Source: Sandaracinobacteroides sayramensis
Lineage (GTDB): Bacteria; Pseudomonadota; Alphaproteobacteria; Sphingomonadales; Sphingomonadaceae
DNA: 51,224 nucleotides
Reading direction: 5' to 3'
Assembly (NCBI RefSeq): GCF_022014495.1
Contig: NZ_JAKLSQ010000026.1
Location: 1-51,224, forward strand
Made by a program: the position numbers and the translations under genes. Below the pieces are notes generated by a model. The model had not been told where the DNA came from, made no database searches, and saw only the letters and a program-made list of their open reading frames with translations. Below are positions 8,869-18,937 of the stretch, piece after piece. Numbering within the stretch: position 1 is the stretch's first letter; each line of letters opens with the position of its first letter.

Positions 8869-9189
8869 ATGCTGGGATCGCGTAGAGATCGCCCGAGCCT
8901 GATCGGCCGTGCGGCCGGCACCGCCGCCCGCACCGCCGTCATCACCAAGACGGCTACCACCGTCGCCGGAAGCTCGGCCGCCAAGCAGCAATCGAAGATG
9001 CACGCCGCCGAGCTCGCCCATGCGGAAAAGCTGGCGGCGGTCGGCGCGCCCGCTGCCGCGGCGAACGCTGCGCCCGCTGAAGCCGGGGCCGATCCGCTGG
9101 ACGCCCTGCGCAAGCTTTCCGCCGCGCACGACGCCGGCATCCTGACGGATGCCGAATTCGTCGAGAAGGTGAAGGAACGCCTCGCCTGA
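8869..9189 (+). CDS. SHOCT domain protein
   Basis: This 106-residue protein has an Arg/Thr/Ala-rich N-terminal region (about 1-45), an Ala/Pro linker (about 58-72) and a C-terminal SHOCT domain. The SHOCT motif is recognisable as DPLDALRKLSAAHDAG, ILTDAEF and VEKVKERL. SHOCT is a short two-helix module found at protein ends and thought to mediate oligomerisation. GAAGGAG lies 6 bases before the ATG, and the gene starts one base after the DUF6325 stop. A strong hairpin follows at 9196-9222. The N-terminal segment may be an amphipathic or membrane-associating helix, but this is uncertain. Confidence 0.8.
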   Translation: MLGSRRDRPSLIGRAAGTAARTAVITKTATTVAGSSAAKQQSKMHAAELAHAEKLAAVGAPAAAANAAPAEAGADPLDALRKLSAAHDAGILTDAEFVEKVKERLA

Positions 9190-9195
9190 GTGTCG

Positions 9196-9222
9196 CGGGC
9201 GGGGAGCGCCGCTCCCCGCCCG
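9196..9222. terminator. Bidirectional hairpin terminator
   Basis: A perfect 12-bp stem (CGGGCGGGGAGC pairing with GCTCCCCGCCCG) around a 3-base loop lies between the convergent SHOCT and TonB-receptor genes. There is no long T-tract, so its efficiency is uncertain, but the position suits termination from both sides. Confidence 0.7.
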
Positions 9223-9228
9223 TCTCGT

Positions 9229-12156
9229 CTAGATCTGAAGTTCCAGGCTCAGCGTGTAGGAGCGTCCGCGCGGATCGGCCACGCGCGGTTCCCAGCTGCT
9301 GCCCGAGCCGGTGTTGCTGTCATAGTTGATGGCGAAGGGCGGATCCTTGTCGAAGAGGTTCTTGATGCCCCCCGTCACACGGAAACGCTCGTTGATCTCG
9401 TAACCGACCGAGAGATTGTGCAGCACATAAGGGCGGACGTTCACATGCAGGTCCGACGGGCTGACCCGGCCCAGCGTCACCCCGGGAAGCTCCTGATTCC
9501 GGTAGCCGGAGCGGTAGAGCTGCGACAGCGAGGCCGACCAGCCGTCCTGGGCGTAGGTGAGGAAGATATTATGCTTCCACTTCAGGCCGAGATCGCCCGA
9601 GAAGGTGAAGCGGCCGACTTCGCTTTCGCCTTGCGGCGCGCCCGGAACCAGACGCGACCGTTTCTTCAGCAGCAGGCTGCCATCGAAGCCGAAGGCAAGG
9701 TTGCCGCTGAAGAGCGGGGTGCCGGCGCGGGCGGCGAATTCGATGCCGGAGGTGATCGTCTCGCCGCTGTTCACCCAGGTGCGATCGATGACGACGATCT
9801 GCCCCGAGCCGTCGCGGATGAACCGATCGGTGAAGATGTCGTAATTGGCGACCATGTCCTGGATCGTCAGCACGTCGATCTTGCCTTCGCGGCGGATATA
9901 CCACCAGTCGGCCGACAGCATCACATTCGAAAGCGGTTCGAACACCACGCCGGCGGAGAATTGCCGGGCCGTTTCCGGGCCGAGGTTGGGGCGGCCTCCG
10001 GTCAGCACCGTCGGGTTGATGGCCTCGCAGCCCGGAATGCTGGTGTCGACACGCCCGCCCGGACAGGTGGTGGGATCGTAGATGTCCCGCGCGGAATAAG
10101 GCGATTCCAGCACGCCATTGTATAGCTGGTTGAAGGTCGGCACCCGGAAGCTGGTGTTGTAGGAACCGCGGAACATGATTTCCGGGATCGGCCGGTAACG
10201 GGCGGTGATCTTCGGATTGGTGGTGGTGCCGAAGCCGGTGTAGTCGTCGATGCGGAAAGCGCCCGTCAGTTCGAAGCCGGTGAAGACCGGCAGCATCACT
10301 TCGACATAGGCCGCCTTCACGTCCCGGTTGCGCGATTGCAGGATGTTCGCATCGTCGAACGGGGCGTTGAAGATATGCGGGCGATTGGCGGCCTCGCGCG
10401 CGTCGCCGTTGAAGCTGTACTGCTCCCGCCGCCAGTCGAGGCCGACCGCCGCCTGCACCGTGCCGCCCCAGATGTCGAACAGCGGCCCGGCGGCGGAGGC
10501 GTCCACCTGCCAGAGGCCGTATTTGCCGCCATAAAGCTTCACGCCTTTGGCCGAAATCGCTTCCAGAAGCGCCATCGCCTCGGCCGTCTGGCTTTCGCCC
10601 GGCAACAGGAAGGGGTTGATGTGGCCGGTCATGAACGCGTCGACCATGCCGTTCGCGAGGATGTTGCCATTCGCGTCGCGGACGGTGCGGGTGTAGAAAT
10701 AGCCGGAGCCGAGCGTCGAGCTGGACTCGCTTTTCCCGTAGGAAACGCCGGCGTGATATTCCCATTCGCCGGCGATCGGGCCATCGGCGGTGAAGGCCAG
10801 ACGCATCGTGTCGGTGCTGGTCTCGATCTCGCGCGGGCCGCATTCCATGCAGCGCCAGCGAAGCGCCATGGGCAGGCCGCGCTGCGGCTCCAGTTCCGGA
10901 AAGGCGGAGACGAGCTGGTTGAAAACCCGGTCGTAGACGGCGGCGCTGGCCGCGTTGCGGACATAGACATAGTTGAGCGCCGTCGCCGCCGCCGAAGCGC
11001 TGGAACTGAGCTGGTTGTTCGAGAAGATCTTGCGGGAATCGGCCTGCGAGCCGGTCAGCTCGAACTTCATCCGATGGTCACCGAACTGGCCCGTGGCGGC
11101 TCCGAAATAGGAAATGGTGCGGATCGGCTGCTGCAGCACGGCGGCGCGGCCGGTATCCCAGGCGCAGGCGAATTTCGCGGTGGGCGTATCCCACAGAAGC
11201 TCGTCATATGGCCCCATGCCGTCGATGGAATCGCACCCCTGCCCACCGGACAGGTCCAGCGGGTTGATCCCGCCGCCGGCCCGCACCGTGGCGCTGCCCG
11301 GAATATAGGGGGCGGTGGCGGCGGAATTGATGATGGTGCCGTTGGGGCTGTTGGGCGAGACGCCCAACGGGAAAATGGTGGCGAACGGCGTGCCGCGCGT
11401 GTCCACCGACAGGCCGCGATCGGGCTGGAAGGTGTTCACGAAGTCGCGCTGGTTGCCGCGCAGCATCTTCTGATCGGTGATCGAAGCGCCGAACATCAGG
11501 TTGAAGCGGTCCTTGTCCAGGTCTCCATGCCCGGCCATGAACGAGAAGCGCCACTGGTTCCCGCCGCCGGCCTCGGTCACGTCCATATTCGCCGACGCTT
11601 TGGCGCCCTGGAAATTCTCGTAGGTGATGAAGTTGATCACGCCGCCGACCGCATCGGTGCCATATATGGCCGAGGCGCCGTCCTTCAGCACTTCCACCCG
11701 TTCGACCACGCTCAGCGGAATCTGGTTGATGTCCACCACGCCGCCGTTCAGCCCGTGCGCCGGAACGCGGCGGCCGTTCAGCAGGATAAGCGTGGCGGAG
11801 GCGCCCTGCCCGCGCAGGTTCGCGGCGGAAGCGCCATTGTTTCCGCGCGCCGCGCCCGCCACCACATCGGCATTGGAAGAGAGATTGTCGAGGCCGTTGC
11901 CGTTCGAGGTCAGGAAGGAAATGAACTGCTCGGGGGAGTTGATCCCCTCCCGCCTCAGGTCGTCGGTGGTGACGATGGTCAGCGGCACCGGACTGTCTGC
12001 GATGGAGCGCTTGATACGCGATCCGGTGACGATGATCAGTTCATTATCCGCCGAAGCCCCTGTGCCGACGGATGCTGTGTCGACGGATGATGCCTGCGCG
12101 AAAACAGGCGCTGCAAGGCCGGTACAGCCGAGCAACGCCACAACGAGCCTCTTCAT
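9229..12156 (-). CDS. TonB-dependent outer-membrane receptor
   Basis: The 975-residue precursor has a signal peptide (about residues 1-21, ending near PVFAQA), a TonB-box-like ELIIVTGSRI, and a plug domain with LLNGRRVP and VERVEVLKDGASAIYG. A long beta-barrel follows with many aromatic alternating strands, ending LSLELQI. The GxNG-rich plug variant is typical of sphingomonad receptors for large substrates such as plant glycans or siderophores; the ligand cannot be told. The ATG at 12156 is preceded by AAGGGG at 6-base spacing. The gene stands alone, with no adjacent anti-sigma/sigma pair or degradative enzyme. A dyad lies about 60 bases upstream of the start. Confidence 0.9.
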   Translation of the reverse strand: MKRLVVALLGCTGLAAPVFAQASSVDTASVGTGASADNELIIVTGSRIKRSIADSPVPLTIVTTDDLRREGINSPEQFISFLTSNGNGLDNLSSNADVVAGAARGNNGASAANLRGQGASATLILLNGRRVPAHGLNGGVVDINQIPLSVVERVEVLKDGASAIYGTDAVGGVINFITYENFQGAKASANMDVTEAGGGNQWRFSFMAGHGDLDKDRFNLMFGASITDQKMLRGNQRDFVNTFQPDRGLSVDTRGTPFATIFPLGVSPNSPNGTIINSAATAPYIPGSATVRAGGGINPLDLSGGQGCDSIDGMGPYDELLWDTPTAKFACAWDTGRAAVLQQPIRTISYFGAATGQFGDHRMKFELTGSQADSRKIFSNNQLSSSASAAATALNYVYVRNAASAAVYDRVFNQLVSAFPELEPQRGLPMALRWRCMECGPREIETSTDTMRLAFTADGPIAGEWEYHAGVSYGKSESSSTLGSGYFYTRTVRDANGNILANGMVDAFMTGHINPFLLPGESQTAEAMALLEAISAKGVKLYGGKYGLWQVDASAAGPLFDIWGGTVQAAVGLDWRREQYSFNGDAREAANRPHIFNAPFDDANILQSRNRDVKAAYVEVMLPVFTGFELTGAFRIDDYTGFGTTTNPKITARYRPIPEIMFRGSYNTSFRVPTFNQLYNGVLESPYSARDIYDPTTCPGGRVDTSIPGCEAINPTVLTGGRPNLGPETARQFSAGVVFEPLSNVMLSADWWYIRREGKIDVLTIQDMVANYDIFTDRFIRDGSGQIVVIDRTWVNSGETITSGIEFAARAGTPLFSGNLAFGFDGSLLLKKRSRLVPGAPQGESEVGRFTFSGDLGLKWKHNIFLTYAQDGWSASLSQLYRSGYRNQELPGVTLGRVSPSDLHVNVRPYVLHNLSVGYEINERFRVTGGIKNLFDKDPPFAINYDSNTGSGSSWEPRVADPRGRSYTLSLELQI

Positions 12157-12372
12157 AACACACCCCTTTTCCATCGCTGGCCATTGTTGGCCATGCGTTG
12201 CCCGGGTTGACCCGAACATTGTGGCTGTATGACAGCACAATGAAAGCGGTTGCGAAAGAGGCTTTCGTGAACGGCGCATAAACTGCGGCAGCGCCAGTCG
12301 GAACAGCACGCGCCCAAGGCCGGGATCGGCCCTGAAGGACATTCGATAGTGTATTGAGGAAAAAGCAGAAGA

Positions 12373-12448
<76 letters not shown>

Positions 12449-12540
12449 GAAACCATCTTCGTCATACCCGCCTGGGAGCGGGAGCGGCGCGATTAGCGCA
12501 AGGCGAAACCGGGTTCAAGCCAATTCCGCACCCGGCTTGC

Positions 12541-12572
12541 GTTTTTTTGGGCCGGCGTTTTTTTGGGCCGGC
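12541..12572. repeat. Two tandem 16-bp units containing T7 tracts
   Basis: The unit GTTTTTTTGGGCCGGC occurs twice in direct succession, between tRNA-Ala and the 3' end of the TIGR02300 gene. It combines a homopolymer tract with a GGCCGGC palindromic part. It looks like a recent local duplication; whether it acts in termination is not clear. Confidence 0.9.
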
Positions 12573-12599
12573 GATTCTTCGCCAGCCCGAAACTCTCGC

Positions 12600-14380
<1,781 letters not shown>

Positions 14381-14387
<7 letters not shown>

Positions 14388-15550
14388 GGGGCGGCAACCG
14401 TTTCCGGCAGAGGTTGGCGAACGCCGAGCCATCGCTCGATCGCCGCCGCGATCGACTCCCCCGTCCGCCCGTCGCCGAAGGGGTGAACCGGCTGCAAAGG
14501 CGCCATGGCCAGCAGGCGCTTCGCGGCGGCGACTATCCGGCCGGATTGCAGCGGCACCAGTTCCGAGGCCCCGGCGTCGATCGCCTCCGGGCGTTCGGTG
14601 CGCTCGCGCAGCACCAGAGTCCTGAGGCCGAGCGACGGCGCTTCTTCCTGCAGGCCGCCGGAATCGGTCAGCAGCAGATGCGCGCGCTGCATCATCCAGA
14701 CCATCGCCACATGCTCCAGCGGTTCCATCAGATGCGCGTTTTCCAGGCCCTGGAGCTGCTGGCGCAGCACCCTGTGCACCGCCGGGTTCGGGTGCAGCGG
14801 CAGGGCGACGCGCAGGCCGTCGAAAGCCGCCAGATGCGCGAGCGCGGCGGCGATCGCCAGCAGGCGCGGGCCCTGATTCTCCCGCCGGTGCACGGTGGCC
14901 AGCAGCAGCGGCCGCCCCGGCTGCGCCGCGAAAGGGTAGCGGGCGGCAAGGCGCGCCTGCAGCCGCCTGTCGCCTGCCAGCCGGTCCCGCGTGGCGAACA
15001 GCGCGTCGATGCCGCTGTTGCCGACGACATGCACATGCTCCGCGGGGACGCCTTCGCGGCCGAGCGCTTCCGCGGCCCGCCGGCTGGGGGCGAAATGCAG
15101 GCTGGCAAGCGGCGCGATCAGCTGGCGCTGCATCTCCTCGGGGTGCGGTTCGTCCTGATCGCCGGTGCGCAGCCCGGCTTCGACATGCGCCACCGGCACG
15201 CGGGCGTAATTGCCGGCAAGGGCGCCGGCAAGCGCGCTGATCGTATCCCCCTGGACCAGGAGCAGCGACGGCCGCCAGGCCGCGACGAGCGGCGGAAGGC
15301 GGGTGAGAAGCGAGCCCAGAACCTGCGCCGGCCTCAGCCCCGCCGGGCCGGACGAAAGCTGCGCATCCGGCACGAGGCCGAATTCCGATAACATGCGGGG
15401 CGCGAGATCGGCGTGCTGCCCGGTCGCCACCAGCACCACCCGATGGCCACGGGCGCGCAGGGCCTTGATAACCGGGGACAGCTTGACCACTTCCGGTCGC
15501 GTTCCGCAAACCGCCATCAACGGCGACCTGCCATCCATGGGCGAAGGCAT
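14381..15550 (-). CDS. wecB: UDP-N-acetylglucosamine 2-epimerase (non-hydrolysing)
   Basis: The enzyme interconverts UDP-GlcNAc and UDP-ManNAc for surface polysaccharide synthesis. The 389-residue protein has the family start CGTRPEVVKLSPVIKAL, a VATGQH segment, GDTISALAGAL, the HVEAGLRT motif, and in the C-terminal Rossmann half TVHRRENQG, LLTDSGGLQEEAPSLG and LRERTERPEAIDAG. The start is uncertain: ATG 15550 has only a distant GGA, while ATGs at 15538 and 15517 are also in frame, the last giving a protein that begins right at the Rossmann strand. No other polysaccharide gene is beside it, so its product pool may serve a distant locus. Confidence 0.93.
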
Positions 15551-15894
15551 CCTTTTTTCCGATTGCCTTCAAAAGGCAATTCTGATGCCGACCCCGGATC
15601 GGGCATAACAGCTGGGGGGTGAAGGGGCCATCGCTTTCCGCCAGCCGATTGGCAAGGATGGTTAACTGCGGGCAATGAATCCGTTCGAATTTGTGATGAG
15701 CAGTTTCACAAAGCCCGGGTGACGGCGTGTAGGGGTTCGATTTAACCGAGCCATAACTCGACTGCGGCAGGCTGATGCGAATCGCTTGCAATGCCCCACC
15801 CTATTGAATATCAGTCGCAACAACTCATTTGCGGTGCGTGCTGCTGCATCCGGCCACGTTCCGCAGGTTGAAGCGCAAGGAAATTCGGCACGCC
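15551..15894. other. 344-base gene-free stretch upstream of wecB and the bfd-like gene
   Basis: No supported gene lies here. It is the divergent promoter region of wecB and the Bfd-like ferredoxin. It contains an 8-bp hairpin (ATTGCCTT-CAA-AAGGCAAT, 15562-15580) just upstream of wecB, and a TTGCGACTGATATTCAAT-type stretch (minus strand, 15803-15820) that loosely resembles an iron-regulator site. Confidence 0.6.
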
Positions 15895-16071
15895 ATGATC
15901 GTCTGCTCCTGCAATGCCCTTCGCGAAGCCCAGGTCCGGGAAATTGCGCGCGGCGGCGTGCGCTGCGAGCGGGAGGCGTATCAGCGCCTCGGCTGCCGCC
16001 CGCAATGCGGCCAGTGCCTGACCTATGCGCGGCAACTGGTGCAGGAAGAATCGGCGCGGGTTCCCGCCTGA
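15895..16071 (+). CDS. bfd: Bacterioferritin-associated ferredoxin-like [2Fe-2S] protein
   Basis: This 58-residue protein has cysteines at 4, 6, 38 and 41 (MIVCSC, then CRPQCGQC), the same spacing as E. coli Bfd, which passes electrons to bacterioferritin to release stored iron. The fold is the short helical Fer2_BFD domain. The start at ATG 15895 matches family length; an upstream in-frame extension to 15829 has no family similarity. AAGGA lies 12 bases upstream, rather far. No bacterioferritin gene is adjacent. A short hairpin follows the gene. Iron control is likely from the family, but the operator seen here is weak. Confidence 0.88.
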   Translation: MIVCSCNALREAQVREIARGGVRCEREAYQRLGCRPQCGQCLTYARQLVQEESARVPA

Positions 16072-16076
16072 AGAGC

Positions 16077-16093
16077 GGGGCGATCTTCGCCCC
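16077..16093 (+). terminator. Weak hairpin terminator after bfd-like gene
   Basis: A 7-bp stem GGGGCGA/TCGCCCC with a 3-base loop lies six bases past the stop and is followed by ATCTTCCC. The T-content of the tail is low. Confidence 0.4.
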
Positions 16094-16116
16094 ATCTTCC
16101 CACTCGTTCGAAAGCC

Positions 16117-17043
16117 TCAGCCGAGAAGGGCTCTGGCCGCTTCGGCGTCCATCGCGATCTGCGCTTTCAGCGCGTCCAGCCCGTCAAGCTGCATTTCCGG
16201 CCGAAGCCAGCCGACCAGTTCCACTTCGATTTCCGCGCCATAGAGATCGCCGGACCAGTCGAGAATCCAGGTTTCCAGCAATTCCTTCGGCGGATCGAAC
16301 ATCGGCCGGACGCCCAGATTGGCGACGCCCCGCGCTGTCCCGCCGTCCGGCAGTTTCACGCGAACGGCATACACGCCGTAGCGCGGCCTTTGATAGCTTC
16401 CCAGCAACTGGTTCGCGGTGGGAACGCCGATGGTGCGGCCGCGTTTGTCTCCATGCACCACAGGCGCGCGAATGGCGAAGGGGCGCGTGAGCAGGCGGGC
16501 GGCCTCGGCCATGTCGCCGGCCACAAGCGCCTCGCGGATTCGGGTGGAGGAAATGGCCTCCGCGTCGGAGGTGACGGGGCTGAGCGCCGCCGCCGTGAAG
16601 CCCAGCCCCTGCCCCAGTTGCCGCAGCGTCGCGGCCGAGCCGGAACGGCCCTTGCCGAAGGTGAAATCCTCGCCCGTCACGACATGGGCGACGCCCAGCC
16701 GTTCGGACAGCCACTCCCGCGCGAAGGCCTCGGCGGAAAGGCCGGCGAGCGCGGCATTGAACGGGATGACGATGGCCGCATCCACTCCAAGCCCATTCAG
16801 CAACGCCAGCTTCTGCGCCTTGCTGGTAAGCGCGAAGGGCGGTGTATCCGGCCGGAAGAACCGCGACGGGTGCGGATCGAAAGTGGCGACCAGCGCCGGA
16901 CGGCCGGCGGCGCGGGCCGCGGCGATCGCCGCGCCGATCACCGCCTGGTGCCCCCCGTGCACGCCATCGAAATTGCCGAGTGCGACCGCGCCTCCCCGCA
17001 TTTCCGCCGGAACGCGCCCGCCCTCTCCTTCCACCACGATCAT
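16117..17043 (-). CDS. ribF: Bifunctional riboflavin kinase / FMN adenylyltransferase
   Basis: The enzyme phosphorylates riboflavin to FMN and adenylates it to FAD. The 308-residue protein has the N-terminal nucleotidyltransferase motifs LGNFDGVHGGHQ, FDPHPSRFF and ISSTRIRE. The C-terminal kinase domain shows GDKRGRTIGVPTAN (residues about 195-210), GVANLGVRP, and ETWILDWSGDLYG. The ATG at 17043 fits family length, although ribosome-site similarity is weak. It follows folA by 10 bases in a three-gene minus-strand run, so the unit makes two cofactor enzymes. It converges on the bfd-like gene, which is separated by about 45 bases. Confidence 0.95.
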   Translation of the reverse strand: MIVVEGEGGRVPAEMRGGAVALGNFDGVHGGHQAVIGAAIAAARAAGRPALVATFDPHPSRFFRPDTPPFALTSKAQKLALLNGLGVDAAIVIPFNAALAGLSAEAFAREWLSERLGVAHVVTGEDFTFGKGRSGSAATLRQLGQGLGFTAAALSPVTSDAEAISSTRIREALVAGDMAEAARLLTRPFAIRAPVVHGDKRGRTIGVPTANQLLGSYQRPRYGVYAVRVKLPDGGTARGVANLGVRPMFDPPKELLETWILDWSGDLYGAEIEVELVGWLRPEMQLDGLDALKAQIAMDAEAARALLG

Positions 17044-17053
17044 GGAAGCACCG

Positions 17054-17563
17054 TTAGCGGCTGTTCCGCACAAAGCTCAAGAAGCTGTGTGCGGGCGCGG
17101 AGCCTTCCGCCGGATGATCTTCGCGGGCGACTTCCCGCCAGATCTCCGGCTCGGGCGCGGGGAAGAAGGCGTCCGCCCCCTCGGGCGACAAATGGATGCG
17201 GGTAAGTTCGATCCGCGTCGCCAGCGGCCGGGCGAGCGCGTAGATTTCGGCGCCGCCGATCACCATGGCCTCCGCGCCGGCCTCGGCCAGCGCTTCCGGT
17301 AAACCCGGAACCACGGTCACGCCTTGCGCGCTCCAGTCCGGCGAGCGGGTGATCACGATGTTCCGCCGCCCGGGAAGGGGGCGGCCGATCGATTCGAAGG
17401 TCTTGCGCCCCATCACCACCGGCTTGCCCAGGGTTAGGCGCTTGAAACGCCTGAGATCCGCCGGCAGGTGCCAGGGCATCTGCCCCTTGCGGCCGATCAC
17501 CGCATTGTCGGCGGCGGCCACCACCAGCACGATTTCCAGCCCCACCGCTGCCGCTTCGCTCAT
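17054..17563 (-). CDS. folA: Dihydrofolate reductase
   Basis: The enzyme reduces dihydrofolate to tetrahydrofolate with NADPH. The 169-residue protein shows VVAAADNAVIGRKGQMPWHLPADLR in its first 40 residues, including the Trp and Asp expected at the folate pocket, then GKPVVMGRKTFESIGRPLPGR and MVIGGAEIYALA. The ATG at 17563 overlaps the stop of the upstream membrane-protein gene (ATGA), so translation is coupled. A longer frame through the upstream gene is a run-on. ThyA, often the folA neighbour, is not present in this window. Confidence 0.96.
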   Translation of the reverse strand: MSEAAAVGLEIVLVVAAADNAVIGRKGQMPWHLPADLRRFKRLTLGKPVVMGRKTFESIGRPLPGRRNIVITRSPDWSAQGVTVVPGLPEALAEAGAEAMVIGGAEIYALARPLATRIELTRIHLSPEGADAFFPAPEPEIWREVAREDHPAEGSAPAHSFLSFVRNSR

Positions 17564-18345
17564 GCGCTGTGGCGCGGCAGGCGTCGCAGGGTCTTCAGCA
17601 GGCTGGAATAGAAGCAGATGGAAATCACCCCCATCGCCGCCACCGCCGCCGCGCCGATCACTTCGAAGGCCCAGCGCCCGAGGCTCCACCCCGTTTCCGG
17701 CTGGCCTCCGGCGATGGTGCCGATCGCCCCCACCGCCACGCCGATCGCCAATATGCCGAAATAGAGGATGAACATCCCCAGCGTCAGGATCAGCAGGGCG
17801 CCGAGGATCTTCAGCGCATAACCTTCCGTCAGCCGCCAGCTTTCCTTCAGCGCCTCCAGCGGATCGTGCGGCCCGACGGAGACCGTCGGCAACGCCACCG
17901 AAAACCGCGCCAGCAGCCACAGGCCGGGGACGATCAGCAGCAGCAGCCCGACGAAAATGGCGATGCCCTGCATCAGCACCACCGCCATCGCCGGCAGCAG
18001 CAGCCTTGCGGAGCGCGCGATCACCTGCCCCAGCGTCAGGCCGGCGGTGCCGTCATGGACGGCGAGGAAAGCCACCGACACCTGCCCGACCAGCGTCGCC
18101 AGCAAGCCGGCCAGCCCCGCCGCCAGCATCAGCATGGCAAGCGCCATATCGGGCCCCATATCGGGTCTGGCGTTCGGCCCCTGCTCGGGCGTCACCACCG
18201 CGATCAGGATCTGCGGCAGGAACAGGAAAGCGGCGGCCAGCGGCCACAAAATCTCCCCATGGCGGCGCACGAGATCGAGCGTATCGGCCCAGAGCGGGCC
18301 GAAGCTCAGCGGATTATCGGAGGAGCCCGGCCCGGCGTCTGCCAT
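17560..18345 (-). CDS. Multi-pass inner-membrane protein, DUF-type
   Basis: This 261-residue protein has about six hydrophobic segments (roughly residues 33-50, 68-92, 108-145, 180-200, 202-218 and 228-250). A polar LEALKESWRLTEG motif stands before the fifth segment. This motif and the helix pattern recall the YciC / glycerophosphodiester-phosphodiesterase membrane-domain superfamily, whose members are integral membrane proteins of unknown role. ATG 18345 has no strong ribosome site. The stop overlaps folA (ATGA), and grxD ends 10 bases upstream, so it may belong to a longer minus-strand operon that starts near 19264. No catalytic motif was seen. Confidence 0.75.
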   Translation of the reverse strand: MADAGPGSSDNPLSFGPLWADTLDLVRRHGEILWPLAAAFLFLPQILIAVVTPEQGPNARPDMGPDMALAMLMLAAGLAGLLATLVGQVSVAFLAVHDGTAGLTLGQVIARSARLLLPAMAVVLMQGIAIFVGLLLLIVPGLWLLARFSVALPTVSVGPHDPLEALKESWRLTEGYALKILGALLILTLGMFILYFGILAIGVAVGAIGTIAGGQPETGWSLGRWAFEVIGAAAVAAMGVISICFYSSLLKTLRRLPRHSA

Positions 18346-18355
18346 GGGTGTGGAA

Positions 18356-18682
18356 TCAGCCGGCCTGGATGCCGCTGTCGGCGATCAGCGCCTGCAGCTC
18401 GCCCGCCTCGAACATTTCCATCATGATGTCCGAGCCGCCGACGAACTCGCCCTTCACATAGAGCTGCGGGATGGTCGGCCAGTCGGAATAGCCCTTGATT
18501 CCCTGGCGCACGTCCTGATCCTGCAGCACGTCGACCGAGTGGAAGGGCACGTCCAGATGCTCGAGGATGGCGACCGCCCGGCTGGAAAAGCCGCATTGCG
18601 GAAAGAGCGGCGTGCCCTTCATGAACAGGACCACGTCATGGCCCCTGACGATGCCGTCGATGCGTTGCTGAACCGGGTCCAT
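18356..18682 (-). CDS. grxD: Monothiol glutaredoxin (Grx4 type)
   Basis: This 108-residue protein carries the monothiol active site CGFS (Cys30), preceded by VVLFMKGTPLFPQ and followed by WPTIPQLYVKGEFVGGSD, the glutathione-binding pattern of Grx4. Such proteins bind a bridging [2Fe-2S] cluster with glutathione and deliver or sense iron-sulfur clusters with BolA. The start at 18682 is one base into the bolA stop (TGATG) and 7 bases from GGAG; an ATG at 18685 is the alternative. The immediate bolA neighbour supports the functional pair. Confidence 0.96.
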   Translation of the reverse strand: MDPVQQRIDGIVRGHDVVLFMKGTPLFPQCGFSSRAVAILEHLDVPFHSVDVLQDQDVRQGIKGYSDWPTIPQLYVKGEFVGGSDIMMEMFEAGELQALIADSGIQAG

Positions 18683-18936
18683 CATATTTCTCCTGCCGGC
18701 GCGGGGGCCGGCACCGAAGTGGTCAATTGCAGCGCGTGCAACTGGCCGCCCATGCGGCCGCCGAGCGCTGCGTAGACAAGCTGGTGCTGCTTCACGCGGC
18801 TGAGGCCGGCGAAGCTTGCGGAGACCACATGCGCCGCCCAATGATCGTCGTCACCGGCCAGATCGGTGAGCGTCACATCCGCATCGGGAATGGCGGTCAG
18901 GATCGCCGCTTCGATCTCATGGCCGGGCATCGGCAT
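18682..18936 (-). CDS. BolA family protein
   Basis: This 84-residue protein has the BolA fold. A short N-terminal helix (IEAAILTAIPDADVTLTDL) is followed by DDDHWAAHVVSASFAGLSRVKQHQLVYAAL, which contains the FxGxxxxxxH type helix seen in BolA/IbaG, and a Met-Gly-Gly-Gln-Leu-His-Ala-Leu strand. The conserved His in VKQHQLVY is the likely cluster ligand with a Grx. ATG 18936 lies one base after the stop of the DUF1476 gene, and its own stop overlaps grxD. The three genes are probably co-translated. It is closer to the BolA3/IbaG-like short form than to E. coli BolA. Confidence 0.92.
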   Translation of the reverse strand: MPMPGHEIEAAILTAIPDADVTLTDLAGDDDHWAAHVVSASFAGLSRVKQHQLVYAALGGRMGGQLHALQLTTSVPAPAPAGEI

Positions 18937-18937
18937 T

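Noticed and set aside
15709-15727. Degenerate copy of the 33-bp palindromic element
   Set aside because: Only a short AAAGCCCGGGTGACGG-like part matches. The palindromic core is broken, so chance similarity is likely.
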